Below are positions 27,734 through 36,055 of a stretch of 64,000 nt of DNA, piece by piece. The stretch comes from Gammaproteobacteria bacterium (GTDB taxonomy: Bacteria > Pseudomonadota > Gammaproteobacteria > Xanthomonadales > Marinicellaceae), in the NCBI GenBank assembly GCA_030430025.1, contig JAUIGR010000006.1, forward strand, positions 33,842 to 97,841, given 5' to 3'. Position numbers and translations under genes: made by a program. How positions within the stretch are numbered: position 1 is the stretch's first letter; each line of letters opens with the position of its first letter. The notes under the pieces were generated by a model, which saw nothing but the letters and a program-made list of their open reading frames with translations, had not been told where the DNA came from and made no database searches.

Positions 27734-28780
27734 TCACTGCGTTTTTTGGGACAACACTTGCAACTCACCAACCAATATTACTTCATCTGTCACCAAGTCC
27801 TGCAACTTAACTTCATACATACCAGGCTTCGTAGGCAAATAATCGGAACTCAAACTCGATGTAATTAAGCCCTTACGCACTGTTGCCTTGAACGATTCGC
27901 CATTAAAAATCATACGTATCTGATTGGACATGCTATCAATTCTGAACCAAAAAGCAGCTTGACCATTAGGTTGCTTATTGAAAACATCGCCAATATTGAC
28001 TGGATTTGGCCCCCATTTTCTAACAGGACCAAACACTTGAGAACTCCTTCCATCGGGGAACTGATAAAAATCAAAAGGAGGTAACACCTCAAAATCACCG
28101 ATCTTTTGTTTACGGTGATTGATTTCATCATAAATGACAATTTCTGACAAGCCTACTCGGTTGATAAAATCTTCTACTTCATCGTATATCCCTGAAGTAA
28201 AACCCTTCTCATTGAAAAATAAATTTCGTTCTTTTCCTCCAATAAAAACTCGCATACCATCTGGCATGTTTTCGATTTGAGCCCAAATACCACAATGCCC
28301 ATCTGGTTGTTCATTAAATTTAACACCTTGATGCGTTTCTCGGGGCCCCCAGTTGTTGACAATCAAAAAATCTTCAAAAGGTGCGTTATCAAAAGTTTTT
28401 TGTTGTATCTGTTGCTGAATAATACCAATAACATGAATATAAGCAGCTATCAACAGACACTCCGTATAACTCAACAACCACTGATGAATCGATTGCCAAT
28501 TTCCTTGACGATAATCATCAGAAATGGCATCTTTGATAAGCTCAATAAACACGCTCTCAGAAATGTTTTTCTCACCAAATCGTTGTAACAAGGTTTGCTC
28601 TGCATTTGGAAACTGTTTTGCAATATCTAACAACCCAATTGGAACCACTAAATTTTTTAGTCTCCGTTTGATCAAGTCATCCGGCTCCTCCTCTTTTTGA
28701 AATAAATAGTAGGTTGTACCTGATGCCACAAAACCTAAGGCCACAGTAGCCCTAATGATTAGTCTCCTTTTTTCGTTCAT
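27734..28780 (-). CDS. Membrane-anchored protein with N-terminal helical domain and duplicated C-terminal domain (GMC partner)
   Basis: 348 residues. An N-terminal anchor (LIIRATVALGFVASGTTYYLF) is followed by a helical region to about residue 120 that resembles the small subunits encoded beside GMC dehydrogenases (gluconate 2-dehydrogenase subunit 3-like). Then come two copies of a roughly 100-residue beta-rich unit. The first has WGPRETHQGVKFNEQPDGHC, the second WGPNPVNIGDVFNKQPNGQA; both continue with an aromatic/I-x-x-M block and end in a GDFEVL or GELQVL strand. The repeat looks like an IPT/Ig-type fold, unnamed by me. The start overlaps the GMC gene stop by ATGA, so the two proteins are probably made together and may form a periplasm-facing complex. 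Confidence 0.6.
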   Translation of the reverse strand: MNEKRRLIIRATVALGFVASGTTYYLFQKEEEPDDLIKRRLKNLVVPIGLLDIAKQFPNAEQTLLQRFGEKNISESVFIELIKDAISDDYRQGNWQSIHQWLLSYTECLLIAAYIHVIGIIQQQIQQKTFDNAPFEDFLIVNNWGPRETHQGVKFNEQPDGHCGIWAQIENMPDGMRVFIGGKERNLFFNEKGFTSGIYDEVEDFINRVGLSEIVIYDEINHRKQKIGDFEVLPPFDFYQFPDGRSSQVFGPVRKWGPNPVNIGDVFNKQPNGQAAFWFRIDSMSNQIRMIFNGESFKATVRKGLITSSLSSDYLPTKPGMYEVKLQDLVTDEVILVGELQVLSQKTQ

Positions 28781-30225
28781 ACCAACTGTTCCTGAAGGTG
28801 GTCACACAACCGAAGCGCCAATGCAATAATGGTCACCGTAGGATTTGAAAAGCCAATGTTCGGAAAAACAGAGTTTCCTGCTACATACAAACCCTGACAA
28901 CCATAAACAGCACAGTTACTATCAACAACCCCTTGACTTTCCTCCGCAGACATCAACGTCGTTCCGCCATGATGCATACCTCCGCCAATTTCAGCAATAT
29001 GCTCCAAAGTGAATTGTTTATGCCAGTTAACACGTCCTTGATGATATTGACCTAATGACTGAGTCAATAGCTCAATGACTCTCTCAACTGACCTAAAATC
29101 TCGATCGTTGAATCGCCAATCAAGCTTCAATTTCGGCCAACCCAATTGATCTTTTTTCTGACTTAACATTACTCGGCTATCTCGACAAGGAGACGGCTCA
29201 AATATAAACTGTGCCTGATAAGTACCATACTTTTCTGATCCTTTTAGCCACGGATTTTGACCATAATTTGATGGTAAATTAGCATCATCTTTCTTCTGAT
29301 TCAAAAGAATACAAAAATTATTGAGTTGATGTTCAAGCAATGCATCTTCTGTCATACTGATTACTGGCATCACAGGTAATCCTTTGAATGCATGCCTTCG
29401 ATAATTCATTCCAGTTGGTAACATCAGGTCAATAGGACGAAAACCAGGATGGTCCATAAAATATCGACCCACCAAATCATTTTGATTACCCACACCAAAC
29501 TGATTATGTTCATTGCGTTGATTTAATAAAAATCGAGCATTCTCTAACCCACCCATAGCAACAATAACAACTTGTGCCTGCACACTTATCTGATCTCCTG
29601 ATAAAGTTTGTGCATGCACGCCGATCACCTTGTTCTTTTCAAGTATCAACTCGGTGGCATTGGCATTGAGAAAAGTTGTCACGTGATTTGCTGCTTTAAG
29701 ATCACCTAAATACTTTTGTCCAAAGCGTGTGGGAGGGCTGAAAACAAAAAATTTATTCTCAAACAAATCATCCTGCCAAGACAATACACCATCATTGACT
29801 TGTTGCTTTAATGTACCGTCATGTGAAGCTTTGAAATTGTTGATTTCACAAATTTCAGCGGCCTTTTGGTAATATGGCTGCAATTCAGATTTTTTAATGG
29901 GCCATCCAGACACATCAAAATATGGTTTAGACATGAAATCAAAGTCATCTAGTTGCCGCGACCAACCACCCCAATGATTAGTAGATCCTCCCAAATAACG
30001 TAATCGGGATGCTGCCAAAGGATAATATTTATCTGCTAACTCACCATCATATAAATCATGTGTTCCTGGTTTTGGATAAGTGAGCCCACCACCTTCCAGT
30101 ACGGTCGTTTTGATACCCATCGATTCAAATTGCAAAGCCATTGAAATACCGGCTGCACCAGCACCAACGACACACACACTTGAAGTAATCTTTTGAACAC
30201 CGTCTTTTTCTAAGTCAATCAACAT
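28777..30225 (-). CDS. GMC-family FAD-dependent oxidoreductase
   Basis: 482 residues from the ATG at 30225. SSVCVVGAGAAGISMALQFE is the FAD-binding Rossmann motif, with LEGGG after it. RYLGGSTNHWGGWSRQLDD is the GMC GGSS/T-N region, and GGMHHGGTTLMS plus FPNIGFSNPTVTIIALALRL are the C-terminal catalytic signature. The family oxidises alcohols or sugars at a C-OH. The longer start at 30318 would overlap the preceding gene by about 90 bp; the chosen ATG begins one base after its stop. No signal peptide or Tat motif is seen in the short form, so export, if any, would rely on the partner. Substrate unknown; the phosphotransferase neighbour hints at an envelope glycan or lipid. Confidence 0.85.
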   Translation of the reverse strand: MLIDLEKDGVQKITSSVCVVGAGAAGISMALQFESMGIKTTVLEGGGLTYPKPGTHDLYDGELADKYYPLAASRLRYLGGSTNHWGGWSRQLDDFDFMSKPYFDVSGWPIKKSELQPYYQKAAEICEINNFKASHDGTLKQQVNDGVLSWQDDLFENKFFVFSPPTRFGQKYLGDLKAANHVTTFLNANATELILEKNKVIGVHAQTLSGDQISVQAQVVIVAMGGLENARFLLNQRNEHNQFGVGNQNDLVGRYFMDHPGFRPIDLMLPTGMNYRRHAFKGLPVMPVISMTEDALLEHQLNNFCILLNQKKDDANLPSNYGQNPWLKGSEKYGTYQAQFIFEPSPCRDSRVMLSQKKDQLGWPKLKLDWRFNDRDFRSVERVIELLTQSLGQYHQGRVNWHKQFTLEHIAEIGGGMHHGGTTLMSAEESQGVVDSNCAVYGCQGLYVAGNSVFPNIGFSNPTVTIIALALRLCDHLQEQLV

Positions 30226-30226
30226 G

Positions 30227-32236
30227 TTACGGACATAAGTTGATATCAGATTGATCGGCTGGTGTCCATTTGTTATTTGACTTAACTTCGATATTTGGTC
30301 CACCAGATTGTGACACATGAATCATAATAGCACCCGCTTCTTTTGAATCCATTTTATGTTGAACGACCTCTTGATCCGATATATTATCTGGCCAGTACTT
30401 TAACTCACTGACCTGTTTTAGCTCGTTGTACTCAAGTAAAAACCAACCTAACTGATACTGTCGCTTACTCAAATAAAATCCATTATGATGAAACTTATTG
30501 TAAAGATTAACACCATCAAAAGATAACTGTTTATTAACCGAAAGCAAATCGATAATAAGCTCTGGTTGACACTCCAGTGTCAATAAATACACTGTTTCTG
30601 ATTTACTCATGTGCTGCTCAGTAATCCAGTGACTTAATAATGACTTTTCACAAAAGTTCAATACATCACCACCTGTCTCTTCACAATCTTTTGGATTTCC
30701 AATCAACTTGCCATTGAACCAATCCATATATCGAGTCAAATGCTGGTGTGAATCATGAGTTTCATCATAAATGGACTGCCCAAACAAAAATGTGGCATTA
30801 TGTTTGATGTCTAACCAATCAAGTATAGTAGGTGCCAAGTCGTAACTGGCCATTGGCTGATCAGGAATCGTTAAATCATAATTGGTCAAACCAACTAAAC
30901 GCCGATCATAAATCAAATCACCAAATAACGATTTCATTCTGGGATTAGGGAAGACTCCATGATCTGCTATAACAACCAATAAACTGTCCTTTAAAAACCC
31001 CGCCTGTTCTAAACGGTTAATAAATTGAGTCAACAAAAAGTCCGTGCATTGAATAGCCGCCAAAAATCGGTTTTCATTCAACTCCAAACCTTGACATTCA
31101 GAAAAGGTAAAACCAGGAAGGTGAGTACCTAACGTCAATAATGTGACATTAAAAGGTTCAGGTTGACCATGTAATCGACTGATTTGATCAAAAGCTTCAC
31201 TAAAAAGCACGCCATCACCCAATCCCCATACAATTTCATCAGTTTTAAAGTTTTCCGACTCCCAATATTCAAGACCTTTTAACTCTGTAAAACCATGGGC
31301 CTCGAGAAAAGAACCCTTGCCTGCAAACTCCATTTTAGCGCCACCGAGATAACTCTGCTGGTAACCTGATTGAGCTAAAACATCTCCTAGACAAGGCAAG
31401 TTAACCAAAAATTGATCGGCCCTCATTAAACTGTCATTGCCTTTTTTCATCGTCAATAACGTGCCACATTGGCTTGATACAATACCTTCGATGGTGACAT
31501 AAGCAGAATTTTCATGACCAAATGTTTGATACTTTGTGGCCAATTGGTTCAACCCCGGTGTTAGTGCTTGAAATGGAGGCGTGTCCAATAAAAACTGATT
31601 AAATGACTCAAGATATATCAAAATCAAATTCTTCTGGCCCATGCTAGCCTGAATCAATTGCTTCATTGGCACACGATCAGACTGTATGATGTTTTTTTCT
31701 TTCCATTGTTCAACAGTTTTTTCTGGGACAACAACTTTTTCATCCTGGTAATAATTAACCCACCCCCACAAAAATCTGCCTTCGACAGTAAAGTTGGTAA
31801 CTATCAACGTTAATCCACAGAAAATTAATCCTGTCGAGACAGAATAAATCTGCTTTCGTGTCCACTTTAAGATACCAAAAGTCACGGCCACCATCAGTAT
31901 CACTAATGCCAATAATCCCCAACCATATTTTTCTAGACCCACCCGAAAGGCATCATAACTGACATGGTAATAAACCTCATCAGTAAACCCCTGACCAGTA
32001 AAATCGAAGATGGCTGCTTCTAAAAAAGTAAAAAACAATATCGACAAATAAATAATCGTCAACAATAACTTCAAGATTAATTGCCACCAACTATTTTGTT
32101 TCAACCCATTCAGTGCAAAACTCAAAAACAAACAAAACACAGCACTGAATAAGATCGAAGATAGGGAAATCGCCCCCCAAAGCTCCATAGCCAACAATGG
32201 CAAAAAAAATGCCAATGAAAATTTAATAAGCCTCAT
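30227..32236 (-). CDS. Sulfatase-fold membrane phosphotransferase, OpgB/LtaS-like
   Basis: 669 residues. Five hydrophobic segments occupy the first 160 residues; the rest is a periplasmic alkaline-phosphatase-fold domain. NLILIYLESFNQFLLD carries the metal-ligand Glu. NSAYVTIEGIVSSQCGT (about residue 247) matches the nucleophile block of OpgB (WTIAGMVASQCG), with Thr as the expected nucleophile. SLLVVIADHGVFPNPRM is the Asp-His metal block. Such enzymes move phosphoglycerol or phosphoethanolamine onto glucans or lipids. It is first in a three-gene unit with the GMC oxidoreductase (1-bp gap) and the duplicated-domain protein. Gram-negative hosts do not make LTA, so an OpgB-type role is more likely than LtaS. 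Confidence 0.82.
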   Translation of the reverse strand: MRLIKFSLAFFLPLLAMELWGAISLSSILFSAVFCLFLSFALNGLKQNSWWQLILKLLLTIIYLSILFFTFLEAAIFDFTGQGFTDEVYYHVSYDAFRVGLEKYGWGLLALVILMVAVTFGILKWTRKQIYSVSTGLIFCGLTLIVTNFTVEGRFLWGWVNYYQDEKVVVPEKTVEQWKEKNIIQSDRVPMKQLIQASMGQKNLILIYLESFNQFLLDTPPFQALTPGLNQLATKYQTFGHENSAYVTIEGIVSSQCGTLLTMKKGNDSLMRADQFLVNLPCLGDVLAQSGYQQSYLGGAKMEFAGKGSFLEAHGFTELKGLEYWESENFKTDEIVWGLGDGVLFSEAFDQISRLHGQPEPFNVTLLTLGTHLPGFTFSECQGLELNENRFLAAIQCTDFLLTQFINRLEQAGFLKDSLLVVIADHGVFPNPRMKSLFGDLIYDRRLVGLTNYDLTIPDQPMASYDLAPTILDWLDIKHNATFLFGQSIYDETHDSHQHLTRYMDWFNGKLIGNPKDCEETGGDVLNFCEKSLLSHWITEQHMSKSETVYLLTLECQPELIIDLLSVNKQLSFDGVNLYNKFHHNGFYLSKRQYQLGWFLLEYNELKQVSELKYWPDNISDQEVVQHKMDSKEAGAIMIHVSQSGGPNIEVKSNNKWTPADQSDINLCP

Positions 32237-32610
32237 TAATATCCCTTATGTAATGATAAAAAATAATTTTGAATATGCCAATAAACGTACAACGCCATGT
32301 CTTGAGTGTGTTATACGGGTGCGATTTAATAGTGCTATTATAAACCATATACTCAATCATGAAAAAATCAACGCCAGAATACTTCTATAATTTATCAAAA
32401 CCTCAATTGATTTTACTGATTCGCTTATTTGATCAATCGGTCTGGATTTTTTGCAGAAGGTGAAATACAAACTGACCTTGATATTTAGGTTGATTGCTAT
32501 AATACTTAATAATACCATTGAAACATTCTCAATTCTAAATCGTGTAATCGTTGGATGAGATTTGTAACTGCCATAAATAATGATATTTTTACTTATTGAA
32601 TTGTGTACAT
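32237..32610. other. 374-bp divergent intergenic region
   Basis: Very AT-rich stretch between the divergent phosphotransferase and fRMsr genes; it should contain both promoters. A 34-codon frame from ATG at 32359 and an antisense 108-codon frame cover parts of it, but neither has a ribosome binding site or a recognisable product. I see no RNA gene. Confidence 0.4.
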
Positions 32611-33060
32611 ATGAGCGACTCATATAATTTACTTTTGAAGCAGCTTGAAGCTTTACTTTCCACAGAGAGAGATCCATTAGCAAATGCCGCCAATTTATCT
32701 TCTTTGCTCTACCATAACCTTAACCAAGTCAACTGGCTGGGTTTTTATATCAAACAAAATAATCATTTGGTATTAGGACCTTTTCATGGCCAACCTGCTT
32801 GTGCTCGTATTGCTATTGGCCAAGGTGTTTGTGGTACTGCTTTTGCCACAAAAACAATCCAAATAGTAGCTGATGTGCATGATTTTGAAGGACATATCGT
32901 TTGTGACGCCGCCAGTCAATCAGAGCTAGTTATTCCCTTCGAACATAATAAGATCAGTGGTGTTTTGGATGTTGACAGCCCAAAAAAAGAACGGTTCGGA
33001 TATCAAGAACAAGTTCTGTTAGAAGAAGCTGTAAAAATCTATTTAGAATCGATTAATTGA
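32611..33060 (+). CDS. msrC: Free methionine-(R)-sulfoxide reductase (GAF-domain, MsrC)
   Basis: 149 residues, one GAF domain. NQVNWLGFYI, LVLGPFHGQPACARIAIGQG and VIPFEHNKISGVLDVDSP are typical of fRMsr. Cys64, Cys74 and Cys98 have the same 10- and 24-residue spacing as the catalytic Cys84/94/118 of the E. coli enzyme, so the redox site is complete. It reduces free methionine-R-sulfoxide using thioredoxin. ATG at 32611 is preferred to the TTG five codons upstream because it matches the family N-terminus. Cytoplasmic, monocistronic, with a terminator directly after it. Confidence 0.92.
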   Translation: MSDSYNLLLKQLEALLSTERDPLANAANLSSLLYHNLNQVNWLGFYIKQNNHLVLGPFHGQPACARIAIGQGVCGTAFATKTIQIVADVHDFEGHIVCDAASQSELVIPFEHNKISGVLDVDSPKKERFGYQEQVLLEEAVKIYLESIN

Positions 33061-33073
33061 ATGGTGAGTAAAA

Positions 33074-33104
33074 AGCCACCTTCTACACGGTACAAAGGTG
33101 GCTC
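33074..33104. terminator. Bidirectional terminator between convergent genes
   Basis: AGCCACCTT and AAGGTGGCT form a 9-bp stem around an 11-12-nt loop, followed by CTTTT on the plus strand and TTTTA-rich sequence on the minus strand. Lies between msrC (33060) and the beta-helix gene stop (33139). Confidence 0.8.
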
Positions 33105-33138
33105 TTTTAAAGCAGTTTTTAAAAAACTAGTTTACTGT

Positions 33139-34788
33139 CTATATTTCACACAAGTTAAAACCATTACGAAACAACCTGAGGTGATCGAAGGCATCAAAGC
33201 CTAAGTCATACGGACCCAGGTTATCAGTCACTTCAGGGTGATCAACACCTCGAGAGTCTGCTTCATAATCAGTGTTAATGCCTGCTAATGATTGTGGTTG
33301 GTAGCAAAAGTCGATTGCCGGTGAAACAGAAGAAAGACGATAGTTACCATTTGTTCTGTTTTCAAACAGCGGATCTGCAACCAAGATTGTACCAGGAACT
33401 CCATTATATGATTGGTCCTCGTGAGCGATCAAACACTCAAAAATTCCTACAGATGGATCGGCAGCTTGATAAATATTTCCATTACTTTCAGAAATAATAC
33501 TGCTTGACACCCTAACGCTTGAAAAAAGTCCGTTATTAAAAGTGACTCCAGTGACAAGATTGTCTGCAATGGTTGAATACTGTAATTCGAGAGACCCTCC
33601 TTGTCCTTGAACTCCTGATTCAAATAGGTTCAAATCATTGAAATTGTTTGAACCATTATCCCCATTTGATGTAATCAAAGCATTAGTTAGGGTCAAATCG
33701 GCACCAACTTCCAAGTCACCTACCACGGCTGAATTAGCTCTGTTTTCTGTAATAATAGGATCAACTAAGTTTGCAGTTGTACTTGTCCCTTCCATGTATA
33801 TCACACCACCGGAGAACTGTGCTGTATTACCCTTATATTGGTGACAGCCAGTGTTGTCAACATCTCTACGTGCAGTGATTGTCGAACCTCCATATAGTGC
33901 CATCGCTCCACCCCTGCTGGCCAGATTATTTTCAAAACAAGTTGCTCGGGCCTCTATATTAACATTGTCATTGGCATAGAGCGCACCACCAGTACCAGAC
34001 CCATTTAAGTCTGAATCAGCTTGATTGTTTTTGAATAAAACATGAGTTAAGTTTACCGAAGAGCCACCCTGTAAATTCAACGCACCGCCATTTCCTGGGA
34101 AACTATTTTCTTGGATGACAGAATATTCTATATTAACGTCACAACCTGCCAAAAAAGTTAATGCTGAAACGCCAGTTGCTGATGAGATATGGTGATTCTT
34201 TATTTCTGAGTTAGTCAGATTAAAAGAGGAGTCTCCGGAAACACATAAGATAGCTCCATCACTATTTGCCTCAAACAATGAGTTATCAACATTAACATCT
34301 ATCCCAGATGTGGTCGTGGAATTCATGCCCATATTATTTTCACTAAAGTGCACATTTGATAAAGAAAAAGTGGCATTAACTGCTAAAAGCAGTATACCGG
34401 TATCGCTATTTGACACCACTAAATTTTCGAAACTATACTCTGCTGGTACACCACCATTATCAACCACAAACGCATCCATTGTTAAATCGCCAGATGATAT
34501 TTCTGGCATGGTATTATTTTCAATGTCATTGTTTGCGTCACTGCAGGTTTCATAGCCACCGACAATTGATAAGGAATGGGTGATTTGAAAAGGTAATGCG
34601 AAAGCATTGATATATGGTGATCCACTTGACGCTATCCGAATTTCATCTCCTGAGCTGGAAGCATCAATAGCAGCTTGAATGTCACTAAAGTGACACTCAT
34701 TATTGTCAATGCCGACAAACCATGTTGCGGCATGACTCGCATTACAAATTAAAAAGACTAACAAAAAACTTTTAACAGTTATGTTCAT
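33139..34788 (-). CDS. Secreted parallel beta-helix (choice-of-anchor Q-like) protein
   Basis: 549 residues from the ATG at 34788, with GAGG 5 nt before it and a clean signal peptide (MNITVKSFLLVFLICNASHA). WFVGIDNNECHFSDIQAAID opens the fold in the manner of pectate-lyase-like helices, followed by many Asn/Ser-rich rungs (for example NFLAGCDVNIEYSVIQENSF-like repeats). SPAIDFCYQPQSLAGINTDY and GPYDLGFDAFD are the terminal Q-type motifs, and the protein ends in LRLFRNGFNLCEI. It is the intact counterpart of the broken gene at 1394-3168, sharing start (VGxDxCxFxxIQxAxD) and end patterns. Probably a surface or secreted polysaccharide-binding or adhesive protein; no catalytic residues can be assigned. 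Confidence 0.8.
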   Translation of the reverse strand: MNITVKSFLLVFLICNASHAATWFVGIDNNECHFSDIQAAIDASSSGDEIRIASSGSPYINAFALPFQITHSLSIVGGYETCSDANNDIENNTMPEISSGDLTMDAFVVDNGGVPAEYSFENLVVSNSDTGILLLAVNATFSLSNVHFSENNMGMNSTTTSGIDVNVDNSLFEANSDGAILCVSGDSSFNLTNSEIKNHHISSATGVSALTFLAGCDVNIEYSVIQENSFPGNGGALNLQGGSSVNLTHVLFKNNQADSDLNGSGTGGALYANDNVNIEARATCFENNLASRGGAMALYGGSTITARRDVDNTGCHQYKGNTAQFSGGVIYMEGTSTTANLVDPIITENRANSAVVGDLEVGADLTLTNALITSNGDNGSNNFNDLNLFESGVQGQGGSLELQYSTIADNLVTGVTFNNGLFSSVRVSSSIISESNGNIYQAADPSVGIFECLIAHEDQSYNGVPGTILVADPLFENRTNGNYRLSSVSPAIDFCYQPQSLAGINTDYEADSRGVDHPEVTDNLGPYDLGFDAFDHLRLFRNGFNLCEI

Positions 34789-34836
34789 AAGGACCTCACA
34801 CACTTTAAATTTCACACACTCTATTTGTTGGGATAT

Positions 34837-34914
34837 TTAATTACTATACCCGCTACGAAACAACCTGGAGTAATCGAAATCACCAAAGCCCAAACTTAAG
34901 AAGTCCGTAACAGC
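34837..34914 (-). pseudogene. C-terminal relic of a second beta-helix gene
   Basis: The last 25 codons of a minus-strand frame read VTDFLSLGFGDFDYSRLFRS and end in GYSN. They match the tail of the adjacent intact gene (VTDNLGPYDLGFDAFDHLRL then FRNGF). DNA is also similar: ACGAAACAACCTG at 34855 and at 33165 with following CAAAGCC blocks. The sequence further upstream has no beta-helix rungs. This is best read as the leftover 3' end of a tandem paralogue that was deleted. Confidence 0.65.
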
Positions 34915-35302
34915 TGATCGCCTCCTGTTGTTCATTTTATTATAACATAGGTGAAGTACAATGGTAAACTGGATTATGACGTCGTTAAAATCAGTAAAAT
35001 AGTGATCTCTCACGCCGCATTTTCGTGTAAGCTGTTCATCCAATTGAGCATACTGACTTCATAAAACATCCCCCAAATATTTATGCAAGTCTCAAACAAA
35101 AAATCTAATTATTGGAAGCACCACTGGAGCATTAACTTTTCAGTTATTTTGAATTGATCGAAGTACAGCAAACTGACCCTACAGATGTGCTGTCTGTTAA
35201 ACAACAGAGTTGAAATGTGTTCTTAATTACATGGATTACCCTCTTCCAAAAACCGGGCTTTACTTACAATCTGACGGCAAATTCAGCTTTTTACCAAAAT
35301 AA
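34915..35302. other. Gene-free stretch of about 390 bp
   Basis: Lies between the beta-helix tail relic and the lost end of the M74 endopeptidase. Apart from the upstream part of the relic's frame (codons without rung pattern) I see no gene, hairpin or repeat. It may be decayed coding sequence. Confidence 0.4.
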
Positions 35303-35404
35303 CTACTTACACTCAACCTCAAAATCAACATGATAATGCTCATCATGTCTTACCCATGAACGCTTTTTTGATAATGTAATGTGACTTTCAATATAATCTC
35401 GATA
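35303..35404 (-). pseudogene. Detached C-terminal end of the M74 endopeptidase
   Basis: In-frame continuation of 35405-35971 after TAA: YRDYIESHITLSKKRSWVRH then DEHYHVDFEVECK, ending in TAG at 35303-35305. The HxxHxH zinc block is intact, with no further stop and no frameshift, so one base (for example CAA to TAA) accounts for the break. Confidence 0.8.
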
Positions 35405-35971
35405 TTACGTGGCAAGCAACTTTGGCTGTAATTGAGGATCAAATATAACACGCCAAACACCTATTCCTCTATCTTTAGCAGCCTTATCAAGAGCAACAAG
35501 ATGTGCAGCCATGGCTTGGTAATCAATAACATAATCTTCATATTTGCCATCTTTGTTAAATTCAATGCCATAACCAAACTGATTAAGCAAATGTGAGGGC
35601 AAGTGAACCGAATGACCTTTGCTATTTACAACCGGAACCATAAAATCGACAGACAAGCCATTTCTATGCGTCTTATGAGGTTTGAACGCTCCTCCCTCTT
35701 TAAATCCAGTTTCAGCATATTTAAAAATCTTTGTTGGTTGGTCAATTTCCAAATGTTTGTAGGCATCGATAATGACATCCCTGACTTTTGAATGAACATA
35801 GGTCCGCCCAGCTACCTCGGCAAAAGAACTATAACTGACATAATTATTACCTTTCGATGGAAGTTTTACACCATGCGCCAAATAGCCATTGGAAGTGGTT
35901 CCATAGCATATACTCTCAATAGCATATGAACGTAAAGACAAAAAAACAAAGAACAAAAGTAAATACTTCAT
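35405..35971 (-). CDS. M74/MepA-like murein endopeptidase, truncated by an in-frame stop
   Basis: 188 residues before TAA at 35405-35407. A signal peptide (MKYLLLFFVFLSLRSYA) precedes a LAS-type metallopeptidase domain with HKTHRNGLSVDFM: His102 and Asp109 are 7 apart, as the zinc ligands His113 and Asp120 of E. coli MepA are. The remaining ligands are missing from this product, but the same frame continues past the stop for 34 codons and contains VRHDEHYHVDF, the HxxHxH block of the family. The enzyme would cleave D-Ala-mDAP crosslinks in peptidoglycan. As it stands it should be inactive unless the stop is read through or is a sequencing error. Confidence 0.8.
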   Translation of the reverse strand: MKYLLLFFVFLSLRSYAIESICYGTTSNGYLAHGVKLPSKGNNYVSYSSFAEVAGRTYVHSKVRDVIIDAYKHLEIDQPTKIFKYAETGFKEGGAFKPHKTHRNGLSVDFMVPVVNSKGHSVHLPSHLLNQFGYGIEFNKDGKYEDYVIDYQAMAAHLVALDKAAKDRGIGVWRVIFDPQLQPKLLAT

Positions 35972-36055
35972 CTTGACACTGTTTTCAAATCATAATAATC
36001 AATGGTGCGCTCAATGGCACAAACACCTATACAGAGAAACTACTTATGATTAACC

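Noticed and set aside
32359..32463. 34-codon frame starting MKKSTPEYFYNLSKPQ
   Set aside because: No ribosome binding site and no known family; too short to support.
32357..32683. 108-codon minus-strand frame in the gap before msrC
   Set aside because: It runs antisense into the start of msrC, has no ribosome binding site and a composition typical of AT-rich noncoding DNA.
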